64,000 nt of DNA from Rhizophlyctis rosea (lineage: Eukaryota > Chytridiomycota > Chytridiomycetes > Rhizophlyctidales > Rhizophlyctidaceae), in contig JADGJC010000134.1 of assembly GCA_027596075.1 (NCBI GenBank), positions 41,532-105,531 on the forward strand, in the 5' to 3' direction. The position numbers and the translations under genes were made by a program. The notes under the pieces are model-generated. The model was given only the letters and a program-made list of their open reading frames with translations, had not been told where the DNA came from and ran no database searches. The first letter of the stretch is position 1; each line of letters starts with the position of its first letter. Below are positions 46,519 to 58,030 of this stretch, piece by piece.

Positions 46519-47855
46519 CCAAAGGATGAGAGAGGTCTCCATAGTCCTTATTTTGTTTTGAGTGTCTTTGTATGGTTCGGGGAATAATTCGAGGATGTCG
46601 CACGCGTTAGCGCGCCGGATTCCTGGATATATAGTCAGTCTGCGGGCTCATGAATTAGATGTGTCTCCATCACTTATCTTAACGCTCATAGCGCTGTGGA
46701 GACTGTGGTTCGACGACTTTGGTTAACACAAAGGGCGGCACAGTGCATGGCTCAGGCAATCATGTTGCAATTGCGCGACACGCAAGGGTCCTTCCTCACA
46801 ACACAGCAAGTGGATGGTGGCGGAGGTCACACCACCAGTTTTGATCACATTTAGGGAAGGGATCAGGCGGGGACGGATCGACGAGGAGAGTGCACAGTCG
46901 TGGGGGCTTGTCCATTAGTGGAGGGGTTTGCTGGACTGAGGCGATAAGGGCTGTGATGGAAGCTTTCGATGTTAATTGTCGGAACTCCACAGGCACCGAC
47001 ATTCAGCCACGGTCTTGTCCGGTCCGCCCTCGAGGTGCATCTTCTGGCTATGGAAAGCGTGGAGAGGAGGTTGCGGGGCTTGTGCCGTGGATTTTGATGG
47101 GTGTGTGTGGTGCTGAGGACGTTAAGGGACGGTGAGGAGGGAGGGTCTGGAGAGGATTCTGGGGGAGGTTGTGAGGACAATTTTGGACTGGTTGAGGGTT
47201 TGTGAGGGAGAGAGGAGGGTTGGGGGAGGTTTTGAGGGTTTTGCAAAGGTGAAAAGGTTTGGGGATCGCAGCGGGGGATGGTCAAAACGCTGGTCAGCGT
47301 TGCAGTGTCATTACCACACCGCGGCCATTTTGACCTCTTTTCAAGCACCGTGCTGATTCGGCACTCTGATTTGGAGCAAACACTGTGCGGCCTGTAGAAC
47401 AGTGGTTGAACCAGCATACTTGAGCATCCTGAACGCCGCTAATGGAGGCCTTCTGCAACATTACGCTGAGTGGAGGGCGGCCATCAGGATCAAAACTTTG
47501 GTGGATCAATTGAGCCCAACCGTATTTATTACTGCACATGTCCCCCATGGCTGTCGCAGGAGCTTTGATTCTACTCTGCAATGACCCGACAATTGCGGCA
47601 TGGGTCTCTTGAAGAATGGAAGTGCAGTGAGTTTGTCTTTCAGCTTTCGATCGAAATATGTTGAACAAATAGACACATATCCTACTGTATGATCCTCCAG
47701 CAGCAATGTGCTCCTCTGCCGACCACCTAGGATGGAGCAAAACAGTGGGTCTCTTAGATGCCTGGAATTTCAAGGCACAACAGGATTTACCGGACGATGT
47801 TTTGCAAATCGTACCTCGTTTTACCATCACATGCTGTAACGTCCACCCCATCTAC
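46519..47855. other. intergenic with uncertain frames
   Basis: A 185-codon minus frame (47294-47851) and Pro/Ser-rich or Gly-rich frames (46863-47417 minus; 46890-47356 plus) overlap. None has a domain. The strand bias in G and C (plus-strand GGAGGG repeats, 47020-47290) explains the long frames by composition. Confidence 0.35.
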
Positions 47856-50800
47856 TTATTTACTGTCTTCCGAATTTTCCGCAGGCCGCAGGACTGGCGG
47901 TCTATAGCCGGGAGGAAAGTGGGAGCTAGGTAGATACGGACGCGGAGTAGAATACAATCCAGGTCGATAACCACCGGGGGGGCAGTATGGTCTCGGTCGG
48001 TAAGTGCCCATGGGAACAGATGGTCCAGGTTGCTGGTCTTCCGAGAGAACATATGGTCGAGGTGGAGAAACACGCGGAGGTAGGTACGATCCAGGTCGAT
48101 AGGTGCTCGGGGGAGCGTAACCAGGTTGATAGCCGCCTGGGTGAACGTATCCAGGTTGACAGCTTGGTGCGGGAACATTCGATGCAGGTGGATTACGGCG
48201 CGGCGGAATGTACACTCCAGGTCGGTAAAACGAATGGTTTTCCTGGGCAGCGGAAGGGGGTAACGGCCATCGAAGAATGGCGTTGGGTGACAACGCATGA
48301 GTCTTTGGATTTTCGGTTGCACTTGGATGTTCCAGATAGTTCGACGAGCGGTTTGCAGGAGCGATGGAGGGGATGATGCAAGCGGAAGGAGGTAGGGACG
48401 ATTTACTGGCACTTGGTGATGGCGGCTGCTGGGGCTGCGTAATGCCGTTATCGTTCTGCGATTCACGATGACCGGAAGAATTATATTCTGAGTTGCTGAA
48501 GGTATCCAAACTTGCAAAAAGCGATGCCCAAAACATAGCTTTTCTGTATGACTCTGGTGGAAGTGGCTGTAAAGGTGGAATCTTTCGCTCATGAGAAGAA
48601 CCAACCATAGGTACCGGTCTTTGTGATTGAAGTTGTGGTTGGTGAATCGGTTCCTTGTCGGCGATGGTCAAGGATTCCGTAGCGCTTGTTACGGTATCGG
48701 TGGATTCTATGGGAAGGCAATCGATCACTTCTTGCTGCTCAGACGCCGCAATCTCACTCCGAACCACCTCCGTTGCTCCATCTGATGCGAGGAAAGTCTC
48801 CACCCAACAATTCTCCACCCAAACCGCTCTCATGAATTCCGAATCCGAATCCGGAAACTCATAGCCCGGGTTCCCAGGACCGACCCTCCATCTATACAGA
48901 CAATCTTGATAGAATGCCTTCAATTCAGCATCCTTCTTCAACATTCTATATATACCCATCACCCTGCGAATAGCCACAATCGTTTCGCGATGATAATGGC
49001 CGTAAACGTTGCGGCTTGCCTCTACTCCCATCAGACACAATCTCTCTGCCTTTGCGTCCTTCCCCTTGTAGATATATAACTCCCCGACATACTTCATACA
49101 GCACGACATCGAGCGACTTTTTGTTTCCAGCCCGTATAATCCGTTCCTGCAAATCCTCGGCAATCTCCTCGGCCTTGGTCAAGTCCCTGTTGTGCTTGTG
49201 AAGCATAAGCACCTTGAGAGTGAAGACAGTGTCTCAGGATGATCTCTGCCGAGTACTCGCTCTCTTCTTTGCAAGCAGTCCATCGCAATCCGTTCGAAAC
49301 CTTCATAATCCCCAAGGTAGAAAAGGTTCATCGCCAAAGCATTGGCGGTCCGGAGGGTGGACGGATGGTCATTGCCAAACATGCGGATTTTGCGCTGGTA
49401 GCAGTCGGTGTACATGAGTTGAGCTCGCTTATAATCGTGCCGATCGTAATGGAAACCGGCAAGATTGTGCTGGGCCGTAAGGGTATCGGCATGATCTTCG
49501 CCCCGGACGCGCTTCGTTTCCTCCAAGCATTCGTCGTAGAATTTCTTTGCCTTCTCGTGCTTTCCCAGGTGACTGTATACACCAGCAAGGGTCGAGACAC
49601 AACCAAGTGTGACGACATGACCTTTCCCAAATACCGCCCTCATGGCCTCCAAACACTCCAAGCCCAGCTGTTCCGCCTGCTCATATTTTCCCAGATGCTC
49701 ATATACCCCGACTAAATCATGTGCCTCCATCAGAGATGCCCGGTCGTAATCTCCGTACCAAAATCGGCGCTTCTCCAGTACGTCCTCATGCAATCGCTCT
49801 GCGTCCCTGTACCTGCCCAGACTACCATATGCATTGGCCAGATTCCCTCTTATCAGGAGGGTTTTCTCTTCAAGGTTACCAAAACTTCGCTCCGCCACAT
49901 TCAGACATTCGTTCATAGCCATCACCTCTTCCCTGTGCATCCCTCGATTGCGATAAAGCAAACCCAAGCTCAAGAGCCAGTCAAAGTGTTCCCTGTCATC
50001 TCCAGCGACCCGAGTCCCTTGGACTTGCGCTTGCATCACCCTGACCATCCAGTTCGAGAGAAGAGACAGAACCATCTGATCTAACGCATTGAAGCCGACT
50101 GATGTGACAATGGCCTGCCGAATTGCAGCTAAATCCTCCGGCTCGGACGCCTCACTATCCGCGGATTTTATGGATGCGAGGGTTTGATAAAATGCATCCT
50201 GGTCGGCTTTAAGGGAATTTCGGAAGATGGGAAGTTCGGATGGTGGAAGTGCGATTCGGAAATTGGACTTGGTTGCTGCACACGCGTAGAGTTCAAAGAC
50301 GCACCAGGCGCGGGTCAGGGTGATGGGGTTGTTCCAGGGAGTTAGGATCATAAGGACGTTGTGGATGGAGGATATCGTGGAGATGAAAGTGGTTTGTAGC
50401 CAGTCTGAAGCTATCTTGCTTCTGCCGTGTTGGGGGAGGGAGAACAGATCAAACCAGATGATGATTTCCGCGGGTTGCATGACTTTGACGTTTTCATCTT
50501 CGTTGAAGAATGTCAATATGGCGTCAACCACGTCAAGGAACTGATAACGCCAGCAGTGACTGATAAACCAATTTGCAGTCCCAACGAAAGGAGAAGATTG
50601 TGTTTCAAGATTGTCGCAAAGAGACTGCGCAGGCTGCGTGCGGGGAATGATGTAAGATTCGCAGACTTCGCCGGTGGTCAAGTTGCTGAGCTGCTCCCGG
50701 CCTCCACAATCAGCGATGAAAGTGTTGAAGAAAGCAAGGGCAACTCCACGTGGTTGATGCATCCGCAACACGCTTGCCTCGTCTTGGCTCTCTCGGCAAC

Positions 50801-50891
50801 TGTGATGTGTGCTCTGTGGCACATCAGTGAAACATCCGTGAACACAGCTTGTCCACTGTGCTGTCATCGCCATTATGCCTTTTGTGTACAT
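47856..50891 (-). CDS. TIR-like/TPR protein with Pro-Tyr-rich tail, frame disturbed
   Basis: The first 570 codons (50891-49182) hold a domain with FISHCWRYQFLDVVDA (residues 109-124), IIIWFDLFSLPQH and LTRAWCVFELYA, a Ser-His/Trp-Phe-Asp/Trp-Cys-Glu pattern like that of TIR-type sensor domains, then from about residue 300 seven or more kinesin-light-chain-type tetratricopeptide repeats (ANAYGSLGRYRDAERL, VYSHLGKHEKAKKFYDE, AGFHYDRHDYKRAQLMY). The next repeat continues in another frame (LHKHNRDLTKAEEIAEDLQE, about 49163-49225) and the one after it returns to the first frame, where the sequence runs to 47856 and ends in YRPG/PPGY repeats. Two compensating indels or a mis-sequenced 60-bp segment fit. 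The layout, an effector-like domain plus repeats without an NB-ARC/NACHT switch, recalls NLR-like immunity proteins. A start further upstream is possible. Confidence 0.65.
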
Positions 50892-51534
50892 ATGTCGGAA
50901 GCAAACCGCTTCAAGCCGTCATGCGCTCGACGGGACTTCATTGGAAACACTACATCACAGCATATGATTCAATTCGAGACAACTTAGAACGTAAACAGAC
51001 GGTAATGATGTGATGTACAGCGGCGTTGTGAGAGGAGAAGTAAGCCCACCAGAAGTAGCAGAACGAAATCGTCCGCATGGCTGTAGGTCTCTCGGAAGTT
51101 CGACCTTGAAGTAAGAGTAGGGCTCAAGACCGACATATTGCGTAGCCTGGCCGTGTATCTTTGCAAATTTTGTCGATCTATCCCGGATGACAGCATAGGC
51201 ACAATGACCATTGCGCCAGTACTTCTACTTTGCGGCTAAGCAAGATCTAAGCAATCTTACCTATGATGCTGTCACCTCTGATGCTGCTACCTGTTACCTC
51301 TGGTTGGGTGGGTGCAACCCTTGGTGCGAGTTTGATGGCATTCGAAATTGGGGCGCGAGGGTCCAAAGGAGCCAGTCAAGCCGGATCTATTCTCTCAAGC
51401 CACACTCCAACGGTCATCCACCCCAGACAACATGAGGCAACCGCCAACTTTGCACCTTCCTCTTTCATCTCGCCATCCACATTCCCACGCGACACTACCA
51501 ATACCTGTACATAGCTAAACCACTCCCAACACAA
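50892..51534. other. intergenic, divergent promoter region
   Basis: Lies between the TIR-like/TPR gene (left, minus) and CAP2 (right, plus). No gene is seen; the last 100 bp are CA-rich as in fungal leaders. Confidence 0.5.
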
Positions 51535-52928
51535 ATGGTAGGATTGCACTGCACTGTTACTCTGCGTCTGCAGTCGTCCCTGTTACTAAAGGCGCCATCT
51601 AACTCCCATAGGCGGACCCAATCGATTGCGCTATGGATCTCATGCGTCGCCTCCCACCTCAAAAGGTGGAGGAGAACCTGGCCGACCTGGTCGACCTGGC
51701 ACCCCACTTGGCAGACGACCTAGTATCGAGCATAGACACTCCACTTCGGTCGCAACGGTGTGCAAAGACGGGAAGAGACTATTTGTTGTCTGACTACAAC
51801 CGCGATGGAGACTCTTACAGGCAAGTTGCCCCTGCCACAGACTGACAGAAGTGGGGTTGGAGCACACTGTCTCAGCAGTTCTGCGATTCCTATTGTGGGC
51901 TGTCTTCTGCTATGAGGGAAGAGGAACCGCAGAAGAGAGGAGCGAAGCCTGAGTTTTGAATTCGGGTCGTCGTAAACAGCTTGGACACAGCTCTTTGGGA
52001 GCAGTTGTCGACCTTTTCATGCCATACACGGCTAGTCGTCAACAATGATTCATGTGTTGAAACACATTGTTCATTATGCGGACAGTAAATCAATCTCTTT
52101 GCGATAGGTTGCTGACATAATTTACCCGTATGTAGGTCTCCTTGGTCCAACGAGTTCGACCCCCCATTACAGGATTCCAGTCTCATCCCTCCCACCAAAC
52201 TCCGAAAGTTGGAAATTGCAGCAAATGACGCGTTTGACACATACCGGGAATTGTTAGCGATCTGTCATTTACCGCCACGTTGGAGTTCCGCTGACACAAT
52301 CATCTAGGTATTTCGAAGGAGGTGTATCATCAGTGTACATGTGGGAGTTGGAGGATCAATTCGCCGCTGCGGTCATGATTAAGAAAGGTACAAGACGAAG
52401 CCATTGCGAGATGGATTTTTTTTTTGCTAACTATAATTCGCAGTCAATGATGAAACATCAAAAGTTCGAGGCGCATGGGACTCTATCCACGTTTTCGAAG
52501 TCCATGAAAAGGGACGAAGCGCGCACTACAAACTCACTTCCACTATCATGTTGTACATGTTGACTTCCGGTGACAAGCTCGGCAGCATGAACCTATCTGG
52601 CAGTCTTACCCGACAGGTACATATCAAAAGTCTTGCTCATCCTTTTCCCCCTGTCTTTTATCCTCCCTCCCCTTTCATCCTGACTCATTCCACCAAACAG
52701 GCGGAACAAGACTTCCCCCTCGACGACGCCAACGCGCACGTCGCCAACATCGGGCGCATGGTCGAGGACATGGAAATCAAGATGCGCAACGCGCTTCACG
52801 AGATTTACTTTGGCAAGACTAAGGATATTTCGAATGATTTGAGGAGCGTGAATAGTCTTGCGGACGCGAGGAAGCAGGCGGCGATTCAGAGTGAGCTTGT
52901 GGGGAGGCTGCAGGAGAGGCACAGATGA
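51535..52928 (+). CDS. CAP2: F-actin-capping protein subunit beta
   Basis: Six coding exons (51535-51537, 51612-51820, 52136-52252, 52308-52387, 52444-52616, 52701-52928) join in frame to 269 residues, the family's usual length. Matches along the whole protein: [80 protein letters not shown] and [30 protein letters not shown]. With the alpha subunit it caps barbed ends of actin filaments. The first coding exon is the ATG alone, followed at once by donor GTAGGA. Intron 2 has a GC donor (CAG/GCAAGT), a rare but accepted type. No frame errors. Confidence 0.96.
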
Positions 52929-53423
52929 GGGGTTTGGTAGATGTTGTGGGCGGAGGGTTGTTTTGATGGGTAATGTTTATCACGTTTTTGTAGTTTTGAT
53001 GGGTTTCTGTTGTTCGTTGTGTAGATGTTATATACCTTTGAGACTTGGGATTTATGAATTGTGATGGACGGTTGGCGCTTAGACGGGTGACGCAGTATTT
53101 TGAGATCTCCCCTGGTAGACGCGAGAAATATTGTCATTGGTGCACTTCAACGAATCAAGTGTTGGTGGCACATAAGATCCAAGCATCGGCGACCGGCATT
53201 GCTTGATAATGACATCCGCCGCCAGTCGCTTCAAGCATCCTGAGACTGCACTCATTTGCGGGATATTTTCCCAACGTTGATGATCTTGTTTGGTAATATT
53301 TACACGACGTCGCGCTGCGCAAAATATCACATGTCTCTCCTCCCACCTACTTGCACAACGAACCTTGAGCTAAGATTACTACTCTTTCTATAACGCGATA
53401 CTATACATATATGTGAACAATCC
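52929..53423. other. convergent intergenic
   Basis: Region between two convergent genes; no feature seen. Confidence 0.5.
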
Positions 53424-54524
53424 CTACACTTTTCCCGCCTCCTTCAAGAGCGCCACCACCTCCTCCTCAATCGTCTCAAACAACCCAGGTCTCGTAGGCC
53501 TCCACCCCAACTCCCTCAACTTCTCCGCCCTAGACCTCGAATTCCCACCAAGCAACAACTCCACCGCCGGACCCCACTTCCCAAATCCCGCCCTATGCTC
53601 CTCCCTCAAGCTCACCACCGTCCCATCACCAATATTGGCTTTCTCCTTCAACACTTTCGCAATGGCCAGTGATAAGTCAGCAAAGTTGTGTTCACCGTTT
53701 TCCACAAAGTAGTAGCCTTGAGCGTTTGTGGGGATCGTTGGGTTGGGGGAGAGGAGGTTTTGCAGGAGGAGGATGTATGCGTCGGCGAGGTCGAGGATGT
53801 GGACGTTTGACCAGATGTTTTTGCCGTGGCCTACTTGGATTGCGTGGGAGTTTTGGATGCAGCCGCGGATGAGTGTGGGGACCTGTGGTTGGTGAGATGA
53901 GGGAGGTAGAAGATTAGCCTCTAGTCTTTTGGTATCCATTGATTTGAGCAGGTCGGCACTGACCTGAACAGAATGCTTGTTATGTATCCCGGTTCCCAAC
54001 CCATAAATCAAGGGAGGAGCGACGATCACAGAGGTAAACTTCCCACGCTTGGACCCTTCCAAAATAGCAAGGTCGACATTCCTATGCAACGCCGTGGGCG
54101 GCAACGCATCGATATCCTCCATCGTCTTATCATAATACACCTTCTCACTAGTGAAATTCCCATTCGCACCATCCAACAACACTCCCGTCCCAGAAGTATG
54201 AATCAAAATAGGCTTCTTGCCGGTGTTAGTTGGCGTTGTGCGACTTTCCAACCCCTTGATGATAGCTTCCGTTGCGGGAAGCTGGTCTGCGTCTGCTGCG
54301 TTGAAGACAACATCGGAGTCGGAGGCGAGTTGGGTGAGGAGGGCGGTGTCATCGAGGGAGCCGAGGACAGTCGTGACGCCTAGGGATTGGAAGTCGGATG
54401 CGCGGGAGGCGTCGCGGACGAGGGCGGTGATGGCGTACGGGGGTTGGGCTTCCAGTAGGACGGGGAGGATGGAGCCGCCTATGTAGCCGGTGGCGCCTAG
54501 GAGGAGGATCTTTGTTGCAGGCAT
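53424..54524 (-). CDS. extended SDR / NAD(P)-dependent epimerase-like protein
   Basis: Exons 53964-54524 and 53424-53882 join over an 81-nt intron (GTCAGT to CACAG), whose length keeps the frame open if unspliced, to 339 residues. The N-terminus is a Rossmann fold with the GATGYIGG dinucleotide motif (residues 10-17), ALVRD, VVFNAAD, and HTSGTG; KVYYDK (near residue 128) stands where the active-site Tyr-x-x-x-Lys is expected, and NIWSNVHILDLADAYILLL is the typical conserved C-terminal block. This is the family of nucleoside-diphosphate-sugar epimerases and NmrA-like reductases; the substrate cannot be told. Cytosolic, no targeting sequence. The start at 54524 precedes the beta-strand of the fold by five residues as is usual. 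Confidence 0.88.
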   Translation of the reverse strand: MPATKILLLGATGYIGGSILPVLLEAQPPYAITALVRDASRASDFQSLGVTTVLGSLDDTALLTQLASDSDVVFNAADADQLPATEAIIKGLESRTTPTNTGKKPILIHTSGTGVLLDGANGNFTSEKVYYDKTMEDIDALPPTALHRNVDLAILEGSKRGKFTSVIVAPPLIYGLGTGIHNKHSVQVSADLLKSMDTKRLEANLLPPSSHQPQVPTLIRGCIQNSHAIQVGHGKNIWSNVHILDLADAYILLLQNLLSPNPTIPTNAQGYYFVENGEHNFADLSLAIAKVLKEKANIGDGTVVSLREEHRAGFGKWGPAVELLLGGNSRSRAEKLRELGWRPTRPGLFETIEEEVVALLKEAGKV

Positions 54525-55096
54525 TTTTGGGATGGGCGTTGAAATTGGGGGGTTTATGGATCGGAAGATGGGATCTGCGTGAAATGCTCATGTGGTTATA
54601 TACGGGGCATTTGGGGATGCTAGTTTTTCAACTCTTTCGTGGAAGTGAAGGTGTTAGTAAAAGTGTTGGTTACAAATGTTTACAAATGTTATGGCTACTA
54701 CAGAACCGAGGATCTGGTATCGACGTTCGGAGGTTCGGAGGCACGGTCCAGGATGGTGGAACTTTTGCAAACAACACACATTGCAAGGTAGACGGGGTAA
54801 CAGCTATTCTATTATATTCGAATCTCCTATTTTTTTTTTGTTTTCATTTTCTTTGTGCTATTAACATATATTGCAACATATGCTAGACTATCAATTCATA
54901 GAAAATTACGAAAGTATCAAAACACCCCCCGTCTCCTACAACAGTTACAACCGCTAAACACACTAACAGAAACCTCCGAACGCCGTTATGACCCGACCGG
55001 AGGTCGGATCTTTTTACGAGGGTAGAGGTTTCGCTTACCCTTCACGCACACACCCAGAAGACGACCCCGACCACGCTATTGACGATCCAAGATTGT
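54525..55096. other. intergenic
   Basis: Promoter of the SDR gene and 3' flank of the next minus gene. A short inverted pair of ACCTC/GAGGT sequences brackets CCGACCGGAGGTCGG near 54995-55035, which could act as a hairpin in the 3' flank of 55097-56311. Otherwise empty. Confidence 0.4.
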
Positions 55097-56311
55097 TCAA
55101 GCAACGAACAACATGGAACCAGCGATCACGAGGAAGACGCTGACTCCTATGCGGGCCGGGGCGGCTCCGCTGGCAGTGGTAGTAGACGTTGGGGACGGAG
55201 CAGAAGTAGTGGCTGGTGTTTCTGAAAAAGATGTAGAGAACAATCAGAGGGGTTAATGATCGGAATGATAAGAATCCGATTGGGTTGATAAAAATCGATG
55301 GGGGACACGATAGAGAATATTTCGTAAATATATACGTACTAGTTGTGGAGTTTGTTGCATCGCAGGTGCACCCCTCGCCAAGACAGAACCCTTGCCTGGC
55401 GGGAGCCAAGTCCGATCCAGGAACAAGCGGCGAAGTTGTGTTGCAGTTGTTGTTGAAAGCGGTGTTCAACAGGCTTCCGACGGGCGCAAGGTCAGCGTCG
55501 GTCACGCCATATGCAGAGGCGGCGAGGGCAACTTGACTGATAAAGTAGTCGTTCTCGGCTTTGCTGATGTTCATGAATTTATGTGTTTCGTACATCGAGA
55601 GCCTGCCTTGGTAGGAGGGGAACCCGGAACCGGTGCAACCGAGGAGGGCGCCGAAGCCTTGGTAGAGATGGTTGAGGAGGTTGAATTGGTTGGAGCTTGT
55701 GGCATTGCTGTTGGCTGCTTGGGGGATTTTGAGAGGATCCGCGCCACCACCGTCGAGGAAGTTGACCATGGCGGGGTTGCCACCCTGGTTGGTGGTAAGG
55801 CCGGCGCCGGAGAAGTATTTCAAGAGGTTGTACGTCTTGCCATTTGCGGTGAAGTCCGCAAGAATGCCTTTTTGTAATTGGAAATTGAAGCAACAAAAAA
55901 CGGTCAGTTTTCGATTGTGATCATTCTTTCCCCTTCATTCCCCAACGGGCAGAAGAGTCCACTCACCAGGAACATTCTTATCGGTAGGTGTCGCCGACCA
56001 GTTACCAATGACGACCGTGTTGACGACAACGGTCATCAACTTAAGCTGATTCTCGCCGGTGTTGTTGGTGACTAGGAAGAGAGAGGGCAAAAGAAAAAGA
56101 AAATGCATTCAGTTGAAGAAACAAATGCAATCGCATCACTCCGATGTTTTAAAAAGATCATTGGTCGTTCAAATTTCCCAACAAAAAGTCCATGTGGAGA
56201 ATATGAAAACGAAAAAAGCTCACATAACGCCGTGGTATATTTGTCACAAAACGAATCCGCGGCGGACGCGGTCGCGACGAGGACGGCAAGGCAAAGAGAT
56301 TTGAGCAACAT
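55097..56311 (-). CDS. GPI-anchored secreted globin-like protein
   Basis: Exons 56224-56311, 55967-56071, 55340-55867 and 55097-55221 join in frame to 281 residues (donors GTGAGC, GTGAGT, GTACGT). Residues 1-18 are a signal peptide (MLLKSLCLAVLVATASAA). The middle 190 residues are a helical domain with FNLLNHLYQGFGALLGC, YQGRLSMYETHKFMNIS and YFISQVALAASAYGV followed by DLAPVGSLLNTAF, a pattern like that of truncated hemoglobins (Met-x-x-x-His before a helix that ends in a Gly-Val). His in THKFM would be the proximal ligand; this is inference from pattern only. A Ser/Thr/Pro-rich linker and a C-terminal hydrophobic tail (IGVSVFLVIAGSMLFVA) after GAAPAR fit a GPI signal. The protein would therefore be anchored outside the cell. 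Confidence 0.75.
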
Positions 56312-57604
56312 GGTGTTGGTAAGGAAGGTCAGACAGTGAGGTGCAAAATGAGGGATTAATCGTTCAAGACGGAAGGGGGTTTGATGAGGTGCTTTTATAG
56401 GAAAACTGGGAATCAGTGTTGCGAGACAAACGTCACAATCTCCATAAGAGGGGATGTCAAGGACTCAAGGACAACCCCTTGGACCCTGAGAAAAGGGGTG
56501 GAATAATTGTTGTTCGCGGGTTTATGGAGCCTGCCGGTAACACAATATTGTGGACCCCAAGTACCCCATCAGCATATATGTGCGGAAAATCTCTGATCAC
56601 GGACTGGTACGTCCTCCGGTGGGTGATACGAACCGTCCTTGAATTGAATTCATGGTCCTAGGTGTAACCGTGTAACTTATATCCGTTACTCAAAAAAGCG
56701 AGAAACAGGGCTGCACGGCAATTTGCAAAGGTCCGGTCCACGTCCTGTCAAACATGCACTGTGGCGGGGTGTGTGGTCAGTCGCTGTGCCACATACATCC
56801 CATTGAAAAGGACCCTGAAGTGGGGTGCAAATGGGCGTTGAAACATCGATACAACACATCTGAGAGCTCAGTAACGCCCTGTTTTATCACTCTTCGCGAC
56901 GTCGGCCTTGTTTAACCACGGTACAAGAGATGGGCTCAGGCGAAACCAGTCGCGCTAATTGCATCACCAGAAACGATACACGGGCCAACAAGAGACACAA
57001 AAAAAAGCAAATACTCCACCGCACCGGGAATTGGCGGGGGTGCACTAATCAATGTCTGGGTCTTTATCCCCCCTGTAGGTCCACAATGCAAACCCATGGA
57101 TGAATGCAGACCGAAGCCACGGAGAAGCAACGGCACACCAAATGGTCACCTCCTCACATGGTCTGCTACAGCAGATTGTCCAGAATCGGCTGATGAAACT
57201 GATGAAGATTGCCTCAGAACAAAAACAAAAGGGCAAATAAGGGATCAAAGCGATGCTGCGAGAGAGGCGTTTCACCCTTCCGTATGATCGGTTGAGCAGG
57301 AATGCGTGAAAACGTCTCGATCTACCAAAATATAAAACTCCAAAGGGCCGATGAAATGTTCGCTCCTTCATCTGAACAGAAGAGAGAACATTCGAAACAT
57401 TTCATACAGGACTCCAAACAGTCCTTGACGACACCATCTCAAAGACTCCTCCACTCTTACAACACGCCGACTGCCAGTCCTGCCAATCCACAACTCCAAA
57501 CCCATTCAAAACAGCGTTAGTCTCAAACGGCTCCAGTCGTCTTCAATTCACAGTTAAAAAAAGCAAGAAACGATGGTCTTTGGCAAACTCTGTGCATGTA
57601 CCGA
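56312..57604. other. intergenic with a third, weak copy of RPT6 3'-flank sequence
   Basis: The blocks TCTTCGCGAC (56891), TACAAGAGAT (56922) and CTCAGGCGAAA followed by CAGTCGCG (56935-56955) repeat in the same order at 59463-59525 in the RPT6 3' flank. Beyond them the similarity fades. No gene is seen. Confidence 0.45.
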
Positions 57605-58030
57605 GTCTCAGGCACAGCCCAAAATGCATAACAATCACTCACCCATGGAGTTTTGGTTAGTAGCTTCCTGCGTCAATGACTCTTTGAGACTAAGTTTGCC
57701 CGAAACCAGTGATGGTAGTCGGTTTATAGTGCACGGGAAAAAGACAGGACCAGGACACGCAGTTAAGACATGATGAGGTGTCAAGCTTGTAGGCACCGAA
57801 CGAATCAGGAACGTGATCCGGATGGTGTGATCATGTGTGATGTTTGAAAGCTTCATGTCATGTGGGTGTGCCGACGAGATCAAAAGACCTGTGAAGCTGC
57901 AAATCGGTTGGACAAGGGGAAGCAGGTTATGAATGAACAGCTGCAACAGTGCTGCAGAAACCACTTGAAGAGCTTCTTGATGCTCATGTTTTGGGGAGAA
58001 CAAAAACAGCGGGACGTTAGGATTAGGAGA
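57605..58030 (-). pseudogene. partial copy of the last RPT6 exon, intron and 3' flank
   Basis: At 57961-57990 the minus strand encodes NMSIKKLFK exactly as in the last RPT6 exon (28 of 30 bases identical), but the stop TAG reads TGG and the acceptor CAG before it reads CAA. Upstream, the sequence keeps traces of the RPT6 intron. Downstream, GTCTCAGGCACAGCCCA (57605) lies 356 bp from the exon, against 352 bp in the true gene (59394). It is therefore a DNA-level, 5'-truncated, collinear duplication in the same orientation, 1.79 kb downstream of the gene. Confidence 0.85.

Noticed and set aside
46863..47417. A 184-codon Pro/Ser-rich minus frame as a gene
   Set aside because: Open because of purine bias on the plus strand; no domain, no splice partners.
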